DNA of 35,053 nt from Chlorobiota bacterium (GCA_013153515.1 JAADEI010000112.1:1-35053); one strand, 5' to 3'; counted from the first letter of the stretch, positions 15,042-22,805 are shown. Numbers and translations are program-made. Notes: generated by a model not told the origin, from the letters alone.

Positions 15042-15248
15042 TTATTCCTCCATGAGGCGTCTCATCTTTTCTCTATAGATGGCTCTGAGCAGTTGTTGTC
15101 TTCTGACAATAGATGGTTTTAAATAGACCAAATGTCTTTTATATTCTTCCACTATTCGGGCTTGTTCAACCAGTCTTCTGAAATCTTTCAGAGCCCTGTC
15201 GAGGGATTCGTAGCCTTCCACTGTCAATTCAACCCTTGGTGTTCTCAT
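15042..15248 (-). CDS. rpsU: 30S ribosomal protein bS21
   Basis: A 68-aa very basic protein with the bS21 pattern: L-D-R-A-L-K-D-F-R-R, K-R-H-L-V-Y, and K-P-S-I-V-R-R. A C-terminal helix follows. Tyr58 is 14 residues after Lys44 of K-P-S, the same spacing as Tyr54 after K-P-S in Flavobacterium johnsoniae bS21 as I recall it, where this tyrosine helps bury the 16S anti-Shine-Dalgarno. ATG 15248 is preceded by a purine run AAAGAGAG (15251-15258) but not by a canonical AGGAGG. First gene of the operon, under a TATCTTTG box at 15278-15285; xerC begins six bases after the stop. Confidence 0.92.
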   Translation of the reverse strand: MRTPRVELTVEGYESLDRALKDFRRLVEQARIVEEYKRHLVYLKPSIVRRQQLLRAIYREKMRRLMEE

Positions 15249-15277
15249 TACTCTCTTTATTTACCCTTTGATTAACA

Positions 15278-15285
15278 CAAAGATA
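15278..15285 (-). promoter_or_regulatory. -7 box (TATCTTTG) of the rpsU-xerC-hpf-rhomboid operon
   Basis: An exact TAnnTTTG match on the minus strand, 29 bases upstream of the rpsU ATG and 17 bases beyond the kamA stop. No clear TTTG -33 element is seen at the expected distance. Confidence 0.55.
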
Positions 15286-15301
15286 AGTGTTTTTAGTTCT
15301 C

Positions 15302-16627
15302 TTATTTCCTGACGTATTTCTCCAGTTCTTCTTCAAAAAAGAATTTATCTGCGAAGGCTGGTTTGAGTTCATCTAACCATGTTGCCTTCTCATCATACTC
15401 GGCGAAGAACGGTTTGTCTACCCAGTCAGGATTGCGTCCCTGTATCATTCTCAGGACAAGAACCTTTTTGCCATTTATCTGTGCTGGTCCGAGAACTTCT
15501 ACCTTCCCCGGGGTGGCGCTCATGCTGGGTCCCCTAGCTGTCCTCCCCAATCCGCTTACGTTTTTCCACGCATCCCTATATATTTCCCAAGCCTTGACAA
15601 GGGGGATTGCGAAGAAGTGATGGGCACCTGTGTCCCGAGCTATAAACATATAGTATGGAACCATACCCATATTGACCTGTTTTTTCCACATTGTTTCCCA
15701 AAGTTGGCTATCTGCATTGATGTGATTAAGGACGGGGGATTGGGTTCTTATTACTGCCCCGGTGTCAAGGATTCGGCGTGTTGCCTGTGCCACGGGGTCG
15801 GGCTCCAGTTCCCGAGGATGATTGAAGTGAGCCATTATGGCAAGATGCTTCCCGCTGCTGACTATTTTTTCAAAAAGGTAGAGTAGGTCGTCGGCATCAG
15901 GGTCAGAAATAAATCTATAGGGCCAATATGAAAGTGCTTTGGTGCCAATCCTGATTGTTTGGAGATGCTCGATATTTGCCTCCAGAATTGGTTCAATATA
16001 TGTTTTAAGGATTTTAGTCCGCATAATCATTGGGTCGCCTCCTGTGAAGAGCAGGTCTGTAACCTCAGGGTGGGCTTTGAGATACTTAATCAGGAGGTCA
16101 ACCTCTCGCATAGCGAACTTGAGGTCGTCCATTCCGACGAACTGTGGCCAACGGAAACAGAAAGAGCAATAAGCATGGCATGTTTGACCCTGGGATGGGA
16201 AAAACAATACTGTTTCATTATACTTATGCTGAACACCTTTTAGTTTGATTCCATCAACAGAAGGGACGTTGTATTGGAGTTGTCCTGCGGGATGTGGGTT
16301 GAGTTGAATCCTTATTTTGTTAACTATTTCTCGCAGGGTTGTCCTATCAACTCCTTTCTCCAGAGCCTTCTTCACTTGCTCGTAGTGTTGTGGAAGAAGC
16401 ATTTCCTTTACTGGGAAGTTCAAGATGAACAGGGGGTCCTCAGGAGCCTTATCCCAATCAATCAGTTCGTTAATGACATAGTTGTTTGTCTTGAAGGGGA
16501 GGACTTGGGCAACCACTTCAATCGCTTCAATAACTTCCTTGGGGAGCGTTTGTATTTGTGGGATATTCTTGAAGTTGTGTAAGGAAAATGTTTTGTATTG
16601 AGGTTGTTGCATTAATACTTGGGTCAT
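15302..16627 (-). CDS. KamA-family radical SAM enzyme (lysine 2,3-aminomutase-like), substrate uncertain
   Basis: A 441-aa radical SAM protein. The [4Fe-4S] cluster Cys residues are C150, C154 and C157 (Q-T-C-H-A-Y-C-S-F-C-F-R-W), followed by F-T-G-G-D-P at 194-199, as in lysine 2,3-aminomutases. Lys375 (A-T-P-G-K-V-E-V-L-G) is a good candidate for the pyridoxal-phosphate Schiff base. The substrate pocket differs: Clostridium lysine 2,3-aminomutase uses Asp293 and Asp330, and while Asp332 here could match the first, the segment before Lys375 has no Asp matching the second. It is also more W/F-rich around the cluster. It is therefore probably an amino-acid aminomutase or related enzyme whose substrate is unproven. 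It follows the sod gene after a strong terminator and has no visible partner. Confidence 0.82.
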   Translation of the reverse strand: MTQVLMQQPQYKTFSLHNFKNIPQIQTLPKEVIEAIEVVAQVLPFKTNNYVINELIDWDKAPEDPLFILNFPVKEMLLPQHYEQVKKALEKGVDRTTLREIVNKIRIQLNPHPAGQLQYNVPSVDGIKLKGVQHKYNETVLFFPSQGQTCHAYCSFCFRWPQFVGMDDLKFAMREVDLLIKYLKAHPEVTDLLFTGGDPMIMRTKILKTYIEPILEANIEHLQTIRIGTKALSYWPYRFISDPDADDLLYLFEKIVSSGKHLAIMAHFNHPRELEPDPVAQATRRILDTGAVIRTQSPVLNHINADSQLWETMWKKQVNMGMVPYYMFIARDTGAHHFFAIPLVKAWEIYRDAWKNVSGLGRTARGPSMSATPGKVEVLGPAQINGKKVLVLRMIQGRNPDWVDKPFFAEYDEKATWLDELKPAFADKFFFEEELEKYVRK

Positions 16628-16667
16628 AAGTCAAAAGATTTTTTGAGTTATTTGTTAAGGTAAAGGT

Positions 16668-16699
16668 AAAAAGAGCGGGGGGAGCAATAACCTCCCCCC
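16668..16699 (-). terminator. Rho-independent terminator of sodA
   Basis: An 8-bp perfect stem, GGGGGGAG (16677-16684) with CTCCCCCC (16692-16699), closes a seven-base loop; in the minus-strand direction it is followed by GCTC and a run of five T (16668-16672). It begins about 44 bases after the sod stop codon and separates sod from kamA. Confidence 0.75.
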
Positions 16700-16742
16700 T
16701 TATTTACTTACGCTGTCAATTGCAAAAATGTTTCTCTGAGCG

Positions 16743-17372
16743 TTATCTAACGCTATTGAATCTGCGTTCTACCTCCTCCCAGTTAACGACGTTCCACCAA
16801 GCCTCTATGTAAGCAGGTCTTCTCCATTGGTAGCGTAGGTAGTAGGCGTGTTCCCACACGTCAAGTCCCAAGATAGGGGTTCCTCCTCTGAGGTTCTCGT
16901 CTTCTAAGATGTCCATGAGGGGATTGTCCTGATTTGGAGTTGAACCAACGACCAACTTGCCATTCTTAATGACGAGCCACGCCCATCCGGAGCCGAATCT
17001 AGAGGCTGCGGCTTGTGAGAACAATTCCTTAAACCGAGCGAAGGAACCGAATTCTGTTTCTATGGCTTTGGCTAGCTCGCCCCCCGGCTCGCCCCCGCCA
17101 TTGGGTTTCATTATTGTCCAGAAGAGGGAGTGATTGTAGTGCCCACCACCATTATTCCTAACGGCTGTTCTAATGTTTTCAGGGACCCTACTGAGGTTGG
17201 TGAGGATTTCTTCAATGGATTTTGAGTCCCACTCTGTGTCTTTAATTGCGGCGTTTAGTTTAGCGACATAACCGCCGTGATGCTTGTTGTGATGGATGTA
17301 CATAGTGGCTGTATCAATGTATGGTTCAAGGGCATCGTAGCTATAGGGTAATTCTGGTAGTTTCACTGCCAT
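16743..17372 (-). CDS. sodA: Superoxide dismutase, Mn-type (Fe/Mn family)
   Basis: Converts superoxide to oxygen and hydrogen peroxide. The 209-aa protein has the metal ligands His27, His81 (H-Y-N-H-S-L-F-W), Asp171 and His175 (D-V-W-E-H-A-Y-Y-L), plus the second-sphere His31 and Tyr35. Gln148 in T-P-N-Q-D-N-P-L and the G-G-G-H-Y-N-H run favour manganese over iron, although cambialistic use is possible. No signal peptide, so it acts in the cytoplasm. A TAACTTAG box lies 19 bases upstream, and a strong terminator follows, so it is probably transcribed on its own. Confidence 0.96.
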   Translation of the reverse strand: MAVKLPELPYSYDALEPYIDTATMYIHHNKHHGGYVAKLNAAIKDTEWDSKSIEEILTNLSRVPENIRTAVRNNGGGHYNHSLFWTIMKPNGGGEPGGELAKAIETEFGSFARFKELFSQAAASRFGSGWAWLVIKNGKLVVGSTPNQDNPLMDILEDENLRGGTPILGLDVWEHAYYLRYQWRRPAYIEAWWNVVNWEEVERRFNSVR

Positions 17373-17391
17373 GGTTGTATGATTTTCATTG

Positions 17392-17399
17392 CTAAGTTA
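17392..17399 (-). promoter_or_regulatory. Putative -7 box (TAACTTAG) of sodA
   Basis: TAACTTAG is one mismatch from TAnnTTTG and lies 19 bases before the ATG. It is identical, with the following CAA, to the box before the VGIGT-repeat gene at 905-912. No -33 TTTG was found. Confidence 0.35.
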
Positions 17400-17416
17400 C
17401 GTAATTTGAATTGAAT

Positions 17417-18055
17417 CTAAATTTTAATGGCGTGCATGGCGACAAAGGAGCCTATGGTGTGCCCTTTCAAAGTTGGGTCTTCTTTTGAGAGCATCCAAGG
17501 GAAATCAAAAAGAGTTTGGACCATAGTTTTAATTATGAAGCCTGTTTCGTTGAGCATGGTCATCATGTCCTTTACGGTAAAGAAGCGGGCGTATGTGTAG
17601 AATGGGGGGATTTTATTGGTCAAATAGAAGTTTCCCACGAGCGAATTGGCTGGGATGACTCCTATAATGAGATGTCCGTTGGGTGTAAGTATTCGGTAAA
17701 CTTCTTTTAATGCGGAATGGGGCTCTGAAAAGAAACAGATGGAGACCACGATTAATGCCAAGTCAAACGATTGAGGAGGGAAGGGCAGGTTTTCTGCTGT
17801 TGCGTTGATTGTGCTAAGTCCTCTTTGTTGGGCTATATGAGCCATTGCTTGGGCTGGTTCCACGCCAATGTGTATCCCAAGGGGGAGAGCGAATCGTCCC
17901 GTTCCGGCTCCTATCTCAATACCATGATTAAATTTCGGCAATATGGAACGCAGGGCTATTAATTCGCTTTGGTAGGCATACCAATGTTTTATGTACCATG
18001 AGTCGTAGCGATGGGCATTTTTATCAAAAATTTTTATGGCGTTAATCATATCCAT
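17417..18055 (-). CDS. SAM-dependent class I methyltransferase
   Basis: A methyltransferase of unknown substrate (212 aa from ATG 18055). Motif I is G-I-E-I-G-A-G-T-G-R-F near residues 65-75; the acidic partner is in I-G-V-E-P; motif II is F-D-L-A-L-I-V-V-S and motif III is L-x-P-N-G-H-L-I-I-G, all of the UbiE/Methyltransf_11 type. A longer frame from 18127 would overlap the divergent pckA coding region and its promoter, so I reject it. A -7-like box at 18058-18065 is so close to ATG 18055 that translation may instead begin at the next Met, 18049. Located 44 bases upstream of sodA, but a functional link is not evident. Confidence 0.82.
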   Translation of the reverse strand: MDMINAIKIFDKNAHRYDSWYIKHWYAYQSELIALRSILPKFNHGIEIGAGTGRFALPLGIHIGVEPAQAMAHIAQQRGLSTINATAENLPFPPQSFDLALIVVSICFFSEPHSALKEVYRILTPNGHLIIGVIPANSLVGNFYLTNKIPPFYTYARFFTVKDMMTMLNETGFIIKTMVQTLFDFPWMLSKEDPTLKGHTIGSFVAMHAIKI

Positions 18056-18057
18056 TT

Positions 18058-18065
18058 CAAATTTA
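18058..18065 (-). promoter_or_regulatory. -7 box (TAAATTTG) of the methyltransferase gene
   Basis: Fits TAnnTTTG on the minus strand. Its G is nine bases from the ATG at 18049 and three from that at 18055, so the mRNA would have almost no leader. It lies back-to-back with the pckA box at 18073-18080, making a compact divergent promoter. Confidence 0.4.
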
Positions 18066-18072
18066 GGTAGTA

Positions 18073-18080
18073 TAACTTTG
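18073..18080 (+). promoter_or_regulatory. -7 box (TAACTTTG) of pckA
   Basis: Exact TAnnTTTG match 21 bases before the pckA ATG at 18102. A purine run AAGGA lies just before the ATG. No clear -33 element. Confidence 0.5.
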
Positions 18081-18101
18081 TAAATCTGAAAATAAGGACA
18101 G

Positions 18102-19709
18102 ATGGAAATGTCTGTTGCGTATCCCACTGTTGAAGAGGTTCTTCAATCAATAGGGATTTCTCCGAAGAAGGTGTATTATCAATTAAGTGTTCCTGAGTTG
18201 ATTGAAGATAGCATTAAGGAGAATATGGTTTACTTGTCTGACCGGGGTGCTTGTGTTGTGGACACAGGGCAATTCACTGGGCGTGCCCCGAAAGACAGGT
18301 TTATAGTGAGAGATGAGTTGACTGCTGAAAGTGTTGATTGGGGCAGTGTTAACATCCCCCTTGAGCCTGAACATTTTGATCATTTGCTTGAAGACATGAA
18401 AGAGTTCATCAAGGAGAAGGAGGTGTATGTGAGGGATGCTTATGCTGGTGCGGACCCTAAGTATAGGCGTCGTGTTCGGTTTATTAATACATATCCGTGG
18501 CATAACTTATTCGTTCATCACTTATTTATACGTCCCAGAAGGGAAGAATTAAAAATTTTTGAGCCTGATTGGTATGTGATTGCCTTGCCTAATTTCAAGG
18601 CTGTTCCGGAGAGGCATGGTGTTCCACACGAGAATTTTGTTGTAATCAATTTCAGTCGGAGAATGGTAATAATTGGGGGCACTGCTTATGCCGGAGAGAT
18701 AAAGAAATCAATATTCAGTGTTATGAATTTTGTGTTGCCGTATAAAGACAATGTTCTTTCTATGCACTGCTCTGCTAACACGGATAAAGCTGGAAATGTG
18801 GCTTTATTCTTCGGCTTATCTGGAACGGGCAAAACAACGTTGAGTTCGGATCCTGAAAGACTGCTTATCGGGGATGATGAGCATGGATGGACGGAAGACG
18901 GCGTCTTCAACATTGAAGGTGGTTGTTATGCTAAGAGCATAAATTTGGACCCGGAAAAAGAGCCTGTTATTTACAAAGCAATACGGTTTGGGACAATTTT
19001 AGAAAACGTCAAATTCTTCCCGGGAACAAGAACAGTGAATTATGCCGATGCTTCCAAGACAGAGAACACTCGTGCTGCCTACCCTTTGTATTACCTTGAT
19101 GATTCATACGTGCCTTCCGGTATGGGAGACCATCCTAAGGATATATTCTTTTTGACTTATGACGCTTACGGCATTTTGCCACCAATAGCTCGTCTAACAG
19201 AAGAGCAGGCAATGTATTACTTCTTGTTAGGCTACACATCCAAGGTTGCAGGGACTGAAATGGGGGTCAAGGAGCCTCAACCCAGTTTCTCCGGGTGTTT
19301 CGGGGCACCCTTTATGCCCTTGCCCCATACGGTATATGCTGAAATGCTTGGGGAACGTATAGGGAAGCACAATGTAAGGGTATGGTTAGTGAACACTGGA
19401 TTGACAGGGGGTCCGTATGGAGTTGGCAAGCGGATGTCATTGCCCCACACAAGACGCCTGGTCCGTGCCGCTATGAAAGGGGAACTGGACAATGTGCCAT
19501 ATACCACACTGCCCATTTTTAACTTGAGGATTCCGGAGCACGTTCCCGGTGTTCCAGATGAGATTTTGAATCCACGAAACACATGGGCAAACCCTGAGGA
19601 GTATGATAGGATGGCACGCCAACTGGCAAAAATGTTTATTGAACACTTTCAAAAGAATTATGCAGATAAAGTGAATGATAGTATATTAGCAGGTGGACCT
19701 GTGTTGTGA
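18102..19709 (+). CDS. pckA: Phosphoenolpyruvate carboxykinase (ATP)
   Basis: Catalyses oxaloacetate + ATP to phosphoenolpyruvate + CO2 + ADP, the key step of gluconeogenesis. The 535-aa length is standard for the ATP-dependent form. The P-loop G-L-S-G-T-G-K-T is at 238-245, followed by the second kinase motif L-I-G-D-D-E-H-G-W; the N-terminal R-A-P-K-D-R-F and the C-terminal N-T-G-L-T-G-G-P-Y-G-V-G-K-R-M are also canonical. A further start at 18108 is possible. The next gene overlaps the stop by four bases (GTGA), and the gene is divergent from the methyltransferase. Confidence 0.97.
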   Translation: MEMSVAYPTVEEVLQSIGISPKKVYYQLSVPELIEDSIKENMVYLSDRGACVVDTGQFTGRAPKDRFIVRDELTAESVDWGSVNIPLEPEHFDHLLEDMKEFIKEKEVYVRDAYAGADPKYRRRVRFINTYPWHNLFVHHLFIRPRREELKIFEPDWYVIALPNFKAVPERHGVPHENFVVINFSRRMVIIGGTAYAGEIKKSIFSVMNFVLPYKDNVLSMHCSANTDKAGNVALFFGLSGTGKTTLSSDPERLLIGDDEHGWTEDGVFNIEGGCYAKSINLDPEKEPVIYKAIRFGTILENVKFFPGTRTVNYADASKTENTRAAYPLYYLDDSYVPSGMGDHPKDIFFLTYDAYGILPPIARLTEEQAMYYFLLGYTSKVAGTEMGVKEPQPSFSGCFGAPFMPLPHTVYAEMLGERIGKHNVRVWLVNTGLTGGPYGVGKRMSLPHTRRLVRAAMKGELDNVPYTTLPIFNLRIPEHVPGVPDEILNPRNTWANPEEYDRMARQLAKMFIEHFQKNYADKVNDSILAGGPVL

Positions 19710-20359
19710 AAAGACTGATATTAATAACTGGATTTTGCTTTTCTGCTGTTCTGTGGGCTCAGTCTGTTGAAGTGGCACCGGTGTGGTCTGTACGCAATAA
19801 TCCTTTTGCTTTGTTGCAAGGTCAAGTGATTGGTGCTGGGGAGTTGACGCTTATTGCAGAGAGGAGGTATGGGGTTAGTGAGAGTTTGTGGTTTGGTGCG
19901 AGCTTCTCATACCTCACTTTTATCGGCAAAATTTTCTGGCATGCTTTATTAAAAGAATCTGTTAGCAATCCAAATGCTCAAATTGACATTTCTAATGGTC
20001 TAGGGTTCCGAATTCTTGTAGGTCAACGTTGGTATTTTGGCAAAGATGGTGTCCTATTAGAAGGTTTTCATTTTGGTCCCCTGCTCAATGCACACTTCTT
20101 TTACTTACGTTTCTCTGTTGATACTGAACCCTTTGTCATGCAATACAGAATTTTTAACTTTATTTTGCCGATTGGCTACACTTCATATATATCAAATTTA
20201 ATTTCTCTTGATGCACTCATTGGCTATAACTATAGGCTTCATCTGGCGACTATAACATACAAGCCTAGGAGATGGATAAACGCCACGCAACCTGTTCTAT
20301 CCGGTCATTGGCTATGGTTCTCTGTATATATCAGGTTTGCCCTTTCATATAACGAATGA
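19706..20359 (+). CDS. Probable outer-membrane beta-barrel protein, unknown function
   Basis: A 217-aa protein with a signal peptide (Met-Lys-Arg, hydrophobic core, cleavage near A-Q at about 19). The mature part has alternating hydrophobic/aromatic stretches and Gly-rich turns (for example G-A-S-F-S-Y-L, L-L-E-G-F-H-F-G-P-L, L-I-G-Y-N-Y-R-L), which suits an eight-strand-type outer-membrane barrel, perhaps of the DUF3575 kind. I recognise no specific family. Its GTG start overlaps the pckA stop, so it is probably translated by coupling to pckA. Its last 29 bases overlap the convergent phosphatase gene. Confidence 0.65.
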   Translation: MKRLILITGFCFSAVLWAQSVEVAPVWSVRNNPFALLQGQVIGAGELTLIAERRYGVSESLWFGASFSYLTFIGKIFWHALLKESVSNPNAQIDISNGLGFRILVGQRWYFGKDGVLLEGFHFGPLLNAHFFYLRFSVDTEPFVMQYRIFNFILPIGYTSYISNLISLDALIGYNYRLHLATITYKPRRWINATQPVLSGHWLWFSVYIRFALSYNE

Positions 20360-22310
20360 CAGCTATCACTACATCATCGTCAAACTCTATCATGTCGGAT
20401 CCATAATACTCTTTCAATTTATCAAGGAATTTATTAAGAACCTCTTCTGCAGAGTCCGTACTCCGGATTCCAGCCGTTGAAAGCAATTTTGCTATACCCT
20501 CCTCCCCAAGGAATCCTTCACCCTTTTCCGTCTGGATTTTAAGTTCCGAAAGCCCATCGGAATATAGGACAAGAAACCCTGGTTCACTTAAAGTGATACC
20601 TGCCTCGGCTGGAGCTACCATTTCAATAAAAGATATTGGAGGCAACCCTTTCTCTGACAGGATTTTAACCTGTGATTCCGTAATCCATATTGGTGGTGGA
20701 TGCCCACACCTAACAACTTCAAGTTTTTGCCTGTCGGCATGAACCCACACCATTGTTATAAACTTCTCTTGAGTCAAAAGGATACTTTTAGTAGCACGTT
20801 CAATGTATAACGGAACCTGTGTGGGGGTCCAATTACTAGGGGGCATAGCATCTAAAACGCCTCTTAGATAAGCCATAATGAATGCTGCCTGTATCCCTTT
20901 CCCACTAACATCTGCAAGCATAAAAGCGACAGATTGGCCGTATTGCCTCCACCAATAGATGTCGCCCCCCACCTCTTGAGCAGGCTTAAAAAATACGGAT
21001 ATTTCCATGAATTTGCTTTCAAAAGACAGAGCGGGGAGCAAGTTTAATTGGACTGTTCGTGCTGCCTCAAGCATTATTTGGGCCCTAGTGATTGCCTGCC
21101 GTCTCTCAATAGATTCTTCGTATAATAAAACAAGCGAGATCTGGTATGCCATTTCCTCCAAAAGCCTGACCAAATAGACATCAAAGCCATGTCTGACTGA
21201 CTTAAATGCACAGAGAACACCCCGACACTTCCCTTCCAGAACAATAGGTATAATACACTGAGAATGGATATTGCTTTCGTTTTTCACGTCGTTATCAATC
21301 ATGTATGAACAAGAATCCATTGAGGCATCACAAAGAATCATAAGTCGCGTCTCTGAGGGCAACACTCCATCCTTTATGGTTATTCCTTTTTCAGGAATTT
21401 TTACTACTATTCCATCTGAAGAAGTTCTTTCTCTTGCTCTGTAAGCTAGTTCTGTAATCCAATCCTCAAGGGGCTTATTTTCCATTATTAACTGTTCCAT
21501 AAACTGCTCTGCTTCCCTAAATTCCTCAATGACGCCACGCAAAGGAAAAATTATTATCATTCCCAAAAATGATATTAGAGCATAAGCACCAATAAATCCT
21601 GTTATTATTACCCATGTGCTATTGCGATAAAATGGTACGAGCAAATAAGTCAACAGTTCGGGACTTCGCAAAGACTCAAGAATAAAATAGAGAGCAACAA
21701 TGATAAATACTATGGATATTAAAGACTGAAACAATTCTTTTCGGGCGATGAATAATAACCAACGGAGTTGGAATAGGAAATAAAGCAAGCCAAAAGAAAT
21801 GATGATTAAGATGCCTATTGAAGCAGTGGGATCATAGTAAAATAAATTAAGCAAATAGGTTGCAATTATCAAAAATTCAAGGGTTGCCCATAAGAGGTGA
21901 TCTTTTTTGCTCCCCTTGAACAAAATAAGTTTTCTAATAAATGACATGGCTGCCGAAATCCCCATAGCAATAACAACCAATCTCAGGAAATAGCTTACTG
22001 CCCTCACTTGCACCACCTCAACATCGGCAAAAGCGAGTTTAATTAATTGTTCAAACAGTCCGGAAGCAGTAATAAATAAGGCGGTTAGAACCCAAACCAT
22101 AGAGAAATTAAAAATCTCCCGTTCAACAATATAGCCTCTAACAAGGGCATATATAACTGCGAAGGCAAGAGCCAGGATTAGGGAAACGTCTTCTTTTTGA
22201 GGGACATAGCTAATCCAAGCCGGAGGTAAAATACTGAAATAAGCCATTAACGCGCCAAGAACAAGGAGAATAAAAAGCAGAAACCACAATATAGTTCTTA
22301 GCCTAATCAC
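20331..22310 (-). CDS. Membrane-anchored PP2C-type (SpoIIE/RsbU-like) serine phosphatase
   Basis: A signalling phosphatase of 659 aa. The N-terminal half holds about eight hydrophobic helices (roughly 6-285 from GTG 22310). A GAF-like sensory segment (about 300-400) follows, with several Cys/Met residues, and then the PP2C-SpoIIE domain with V-G-G-D-I-Y, L-A-D-V-S-G-K-G, V-L-Y-S-D-G-L-S-E and D-D-D-V-V-I-A-V, the metal-binding aspartates. Relatives dephosphorylate anti-sigma-factor antagonists; no antagonist or anti-sigma kinase gene is near, so the target is unknown. Start choice: a TTG at 22343 is possible, but GTG 22310 has a -7-like box four bases upstream and gives a regular N-terminus. 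The 3' end overlaps the convergent outer-membrane gene by 29 bases. Confidence 0.85.
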   Translation of the reverse strand: MIRLRTILWFLLFILLVLGALMAYFSILPPAWISYVPQKEDVSLILALAFAVIYALVRGYIVEREIFNFSMVWVLTALFITASGLFEQLIKLAFADVEVVQVRAVSYFLRLVVIAMGISAAMSFIRKLILFKGSKKDHLLWATLEFLIIATYLLNLFYYDPTASIGILIIISFGLLYFLFQLRWLLFIARKELFQSLISIVFIIVALYFILESLRSPELLTYLLVPFYRNSTWVIITGFIGAYALISFLGMIIIFPLRGVIEEFREAEQFMEQLIMENKPLEDWITELAYRARERTSSDGIVVKIPEKGITIKDGVLPSETRLMILCDASMDSCSYMIDNDVKNESNIHSQCIIPIVLEGKCRGVLCAFKSVRHGFDVYLVRLLEEMAYQISLVLLYEESIERRQAITRAQIMLEAARTVQLNLLPALSFESKFMEISVFFKPAQEVGGDIYWWRQYGQSVAFMLADVSGKGIQAAFIMAYLRGVLDAMPPSNWTPTQVPLYIERATKSILLTQEKFITMVWVHADRQKLEVVRCGHPPPIWITESQVKILSEKGLPPISFIEMVAPAEAGITLSEPGFLVLYSDGLSELKIQTEKGEGFLGEEGIAKLLSTAGIRSTDSAEEVLNKFLDKLKEYYGSDMIEFDDDVVIAVIRYMKGQT

Positions 22311-22314
22311 ATAA

Positions 22315-22322
22315 CTAAAATA
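22315..22322 (-). promoter_or_regulatory. -7-like box (TATTTTAG), predicts a leaderless phosphatase mRNA
   Basis: TATTTTAG is one mismatch from TAnnTTTG. It ends four bases before GTG 22310, exactly the spacing seen at mtnA. It supports GTG 22310 over TTG 22343 as the start, although no -33 box was identified. Confidence 0.35.
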
Positions 22323-22372
22323 AGGAATGCACTTAGAAAACAACCGTTATCGCCCCCTGTCAGACAATACTA

Positions 22373-22798
22373 CTAACAAAAGGTCTCAAACGCTTGAGTT
22401 ATTACTTCGGCGAGTTCCTCGGGTGTCCTGCCTTCTATTTCATATCTTGGCATAAACCACACTAACTGACCGTTTTTAAAGAGGGCTAAGGAAGGGGAAG
22501 AAGGGGGGAAAGGTTGCATATATTCCCTTGCTTTGGTGGTTGCTTCAATGTCTGCTCCCGCAAACACCGTTCCTAAAAATTCTGGTTTTTTATGTGCCTG
22601 CTGAAGAGCAATTTTAAGTCCAGGTCTAGCGGCCCCTGCTGCACACCCACACACTGAATTAACAAAGATGACGGCAGTGGACCCCTTAGATTTTTCCATA
22701 AATTTGTCAACTTCCTCCGGTGTTCTCAAGTCCTCAAATCCTGCAATGAGAATGTCCTGTCTCATTGGCTCCACTATCTCTTCAGGATAATATCCCAT
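22373..22798 (-). CDS. Bacilliredoxin, BrxA/BrxB (YphP/YqiW) family
   Basis: A 141-aa thioredoxin-fold protein with the family's active-site motif N-S-V-C-G-C-A-A-G (Cys50, Cys52), followed by A-R-P, A-G-A-D and a cis-Pro-like P-S-L-A-L-F. In Bacillus such CGC proteins remove bacillithiol from oxidised proteins. Start: ATG 22798 begins the family's M-G-Y-Y-P-E-E; a longer frame to 22846 would overlap folD and add 16 unrelated residues. The gene starts seven bases after the folD stop, so they are co-transcribed. Whether this organism makes bacillithiol cannot be seen here. Confidence 0.9.
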   Translation of the reverse strand: MGYYPEEIVEPMRQDILIAGFEDLRTPEEVDKFMEKSKGSTAVIFVNSVCGCAAGAARPGLKIALQQAHKKPEFLGTVFAGADIEATTKAREYMQPFPPSSPSLALFKNGQLVWFMPRYEIEGRTPEELAEVITQAFETFC

Positions 22799-22805
22799 CT
22801 TCACG

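Noticed and set aside
18056-18127. Longer methyltransferase frame starting at 18127
   Set aside because: It would overlap the divergent pckA start and both promoter boxes; the resulting residues are not methyltransferase-like.
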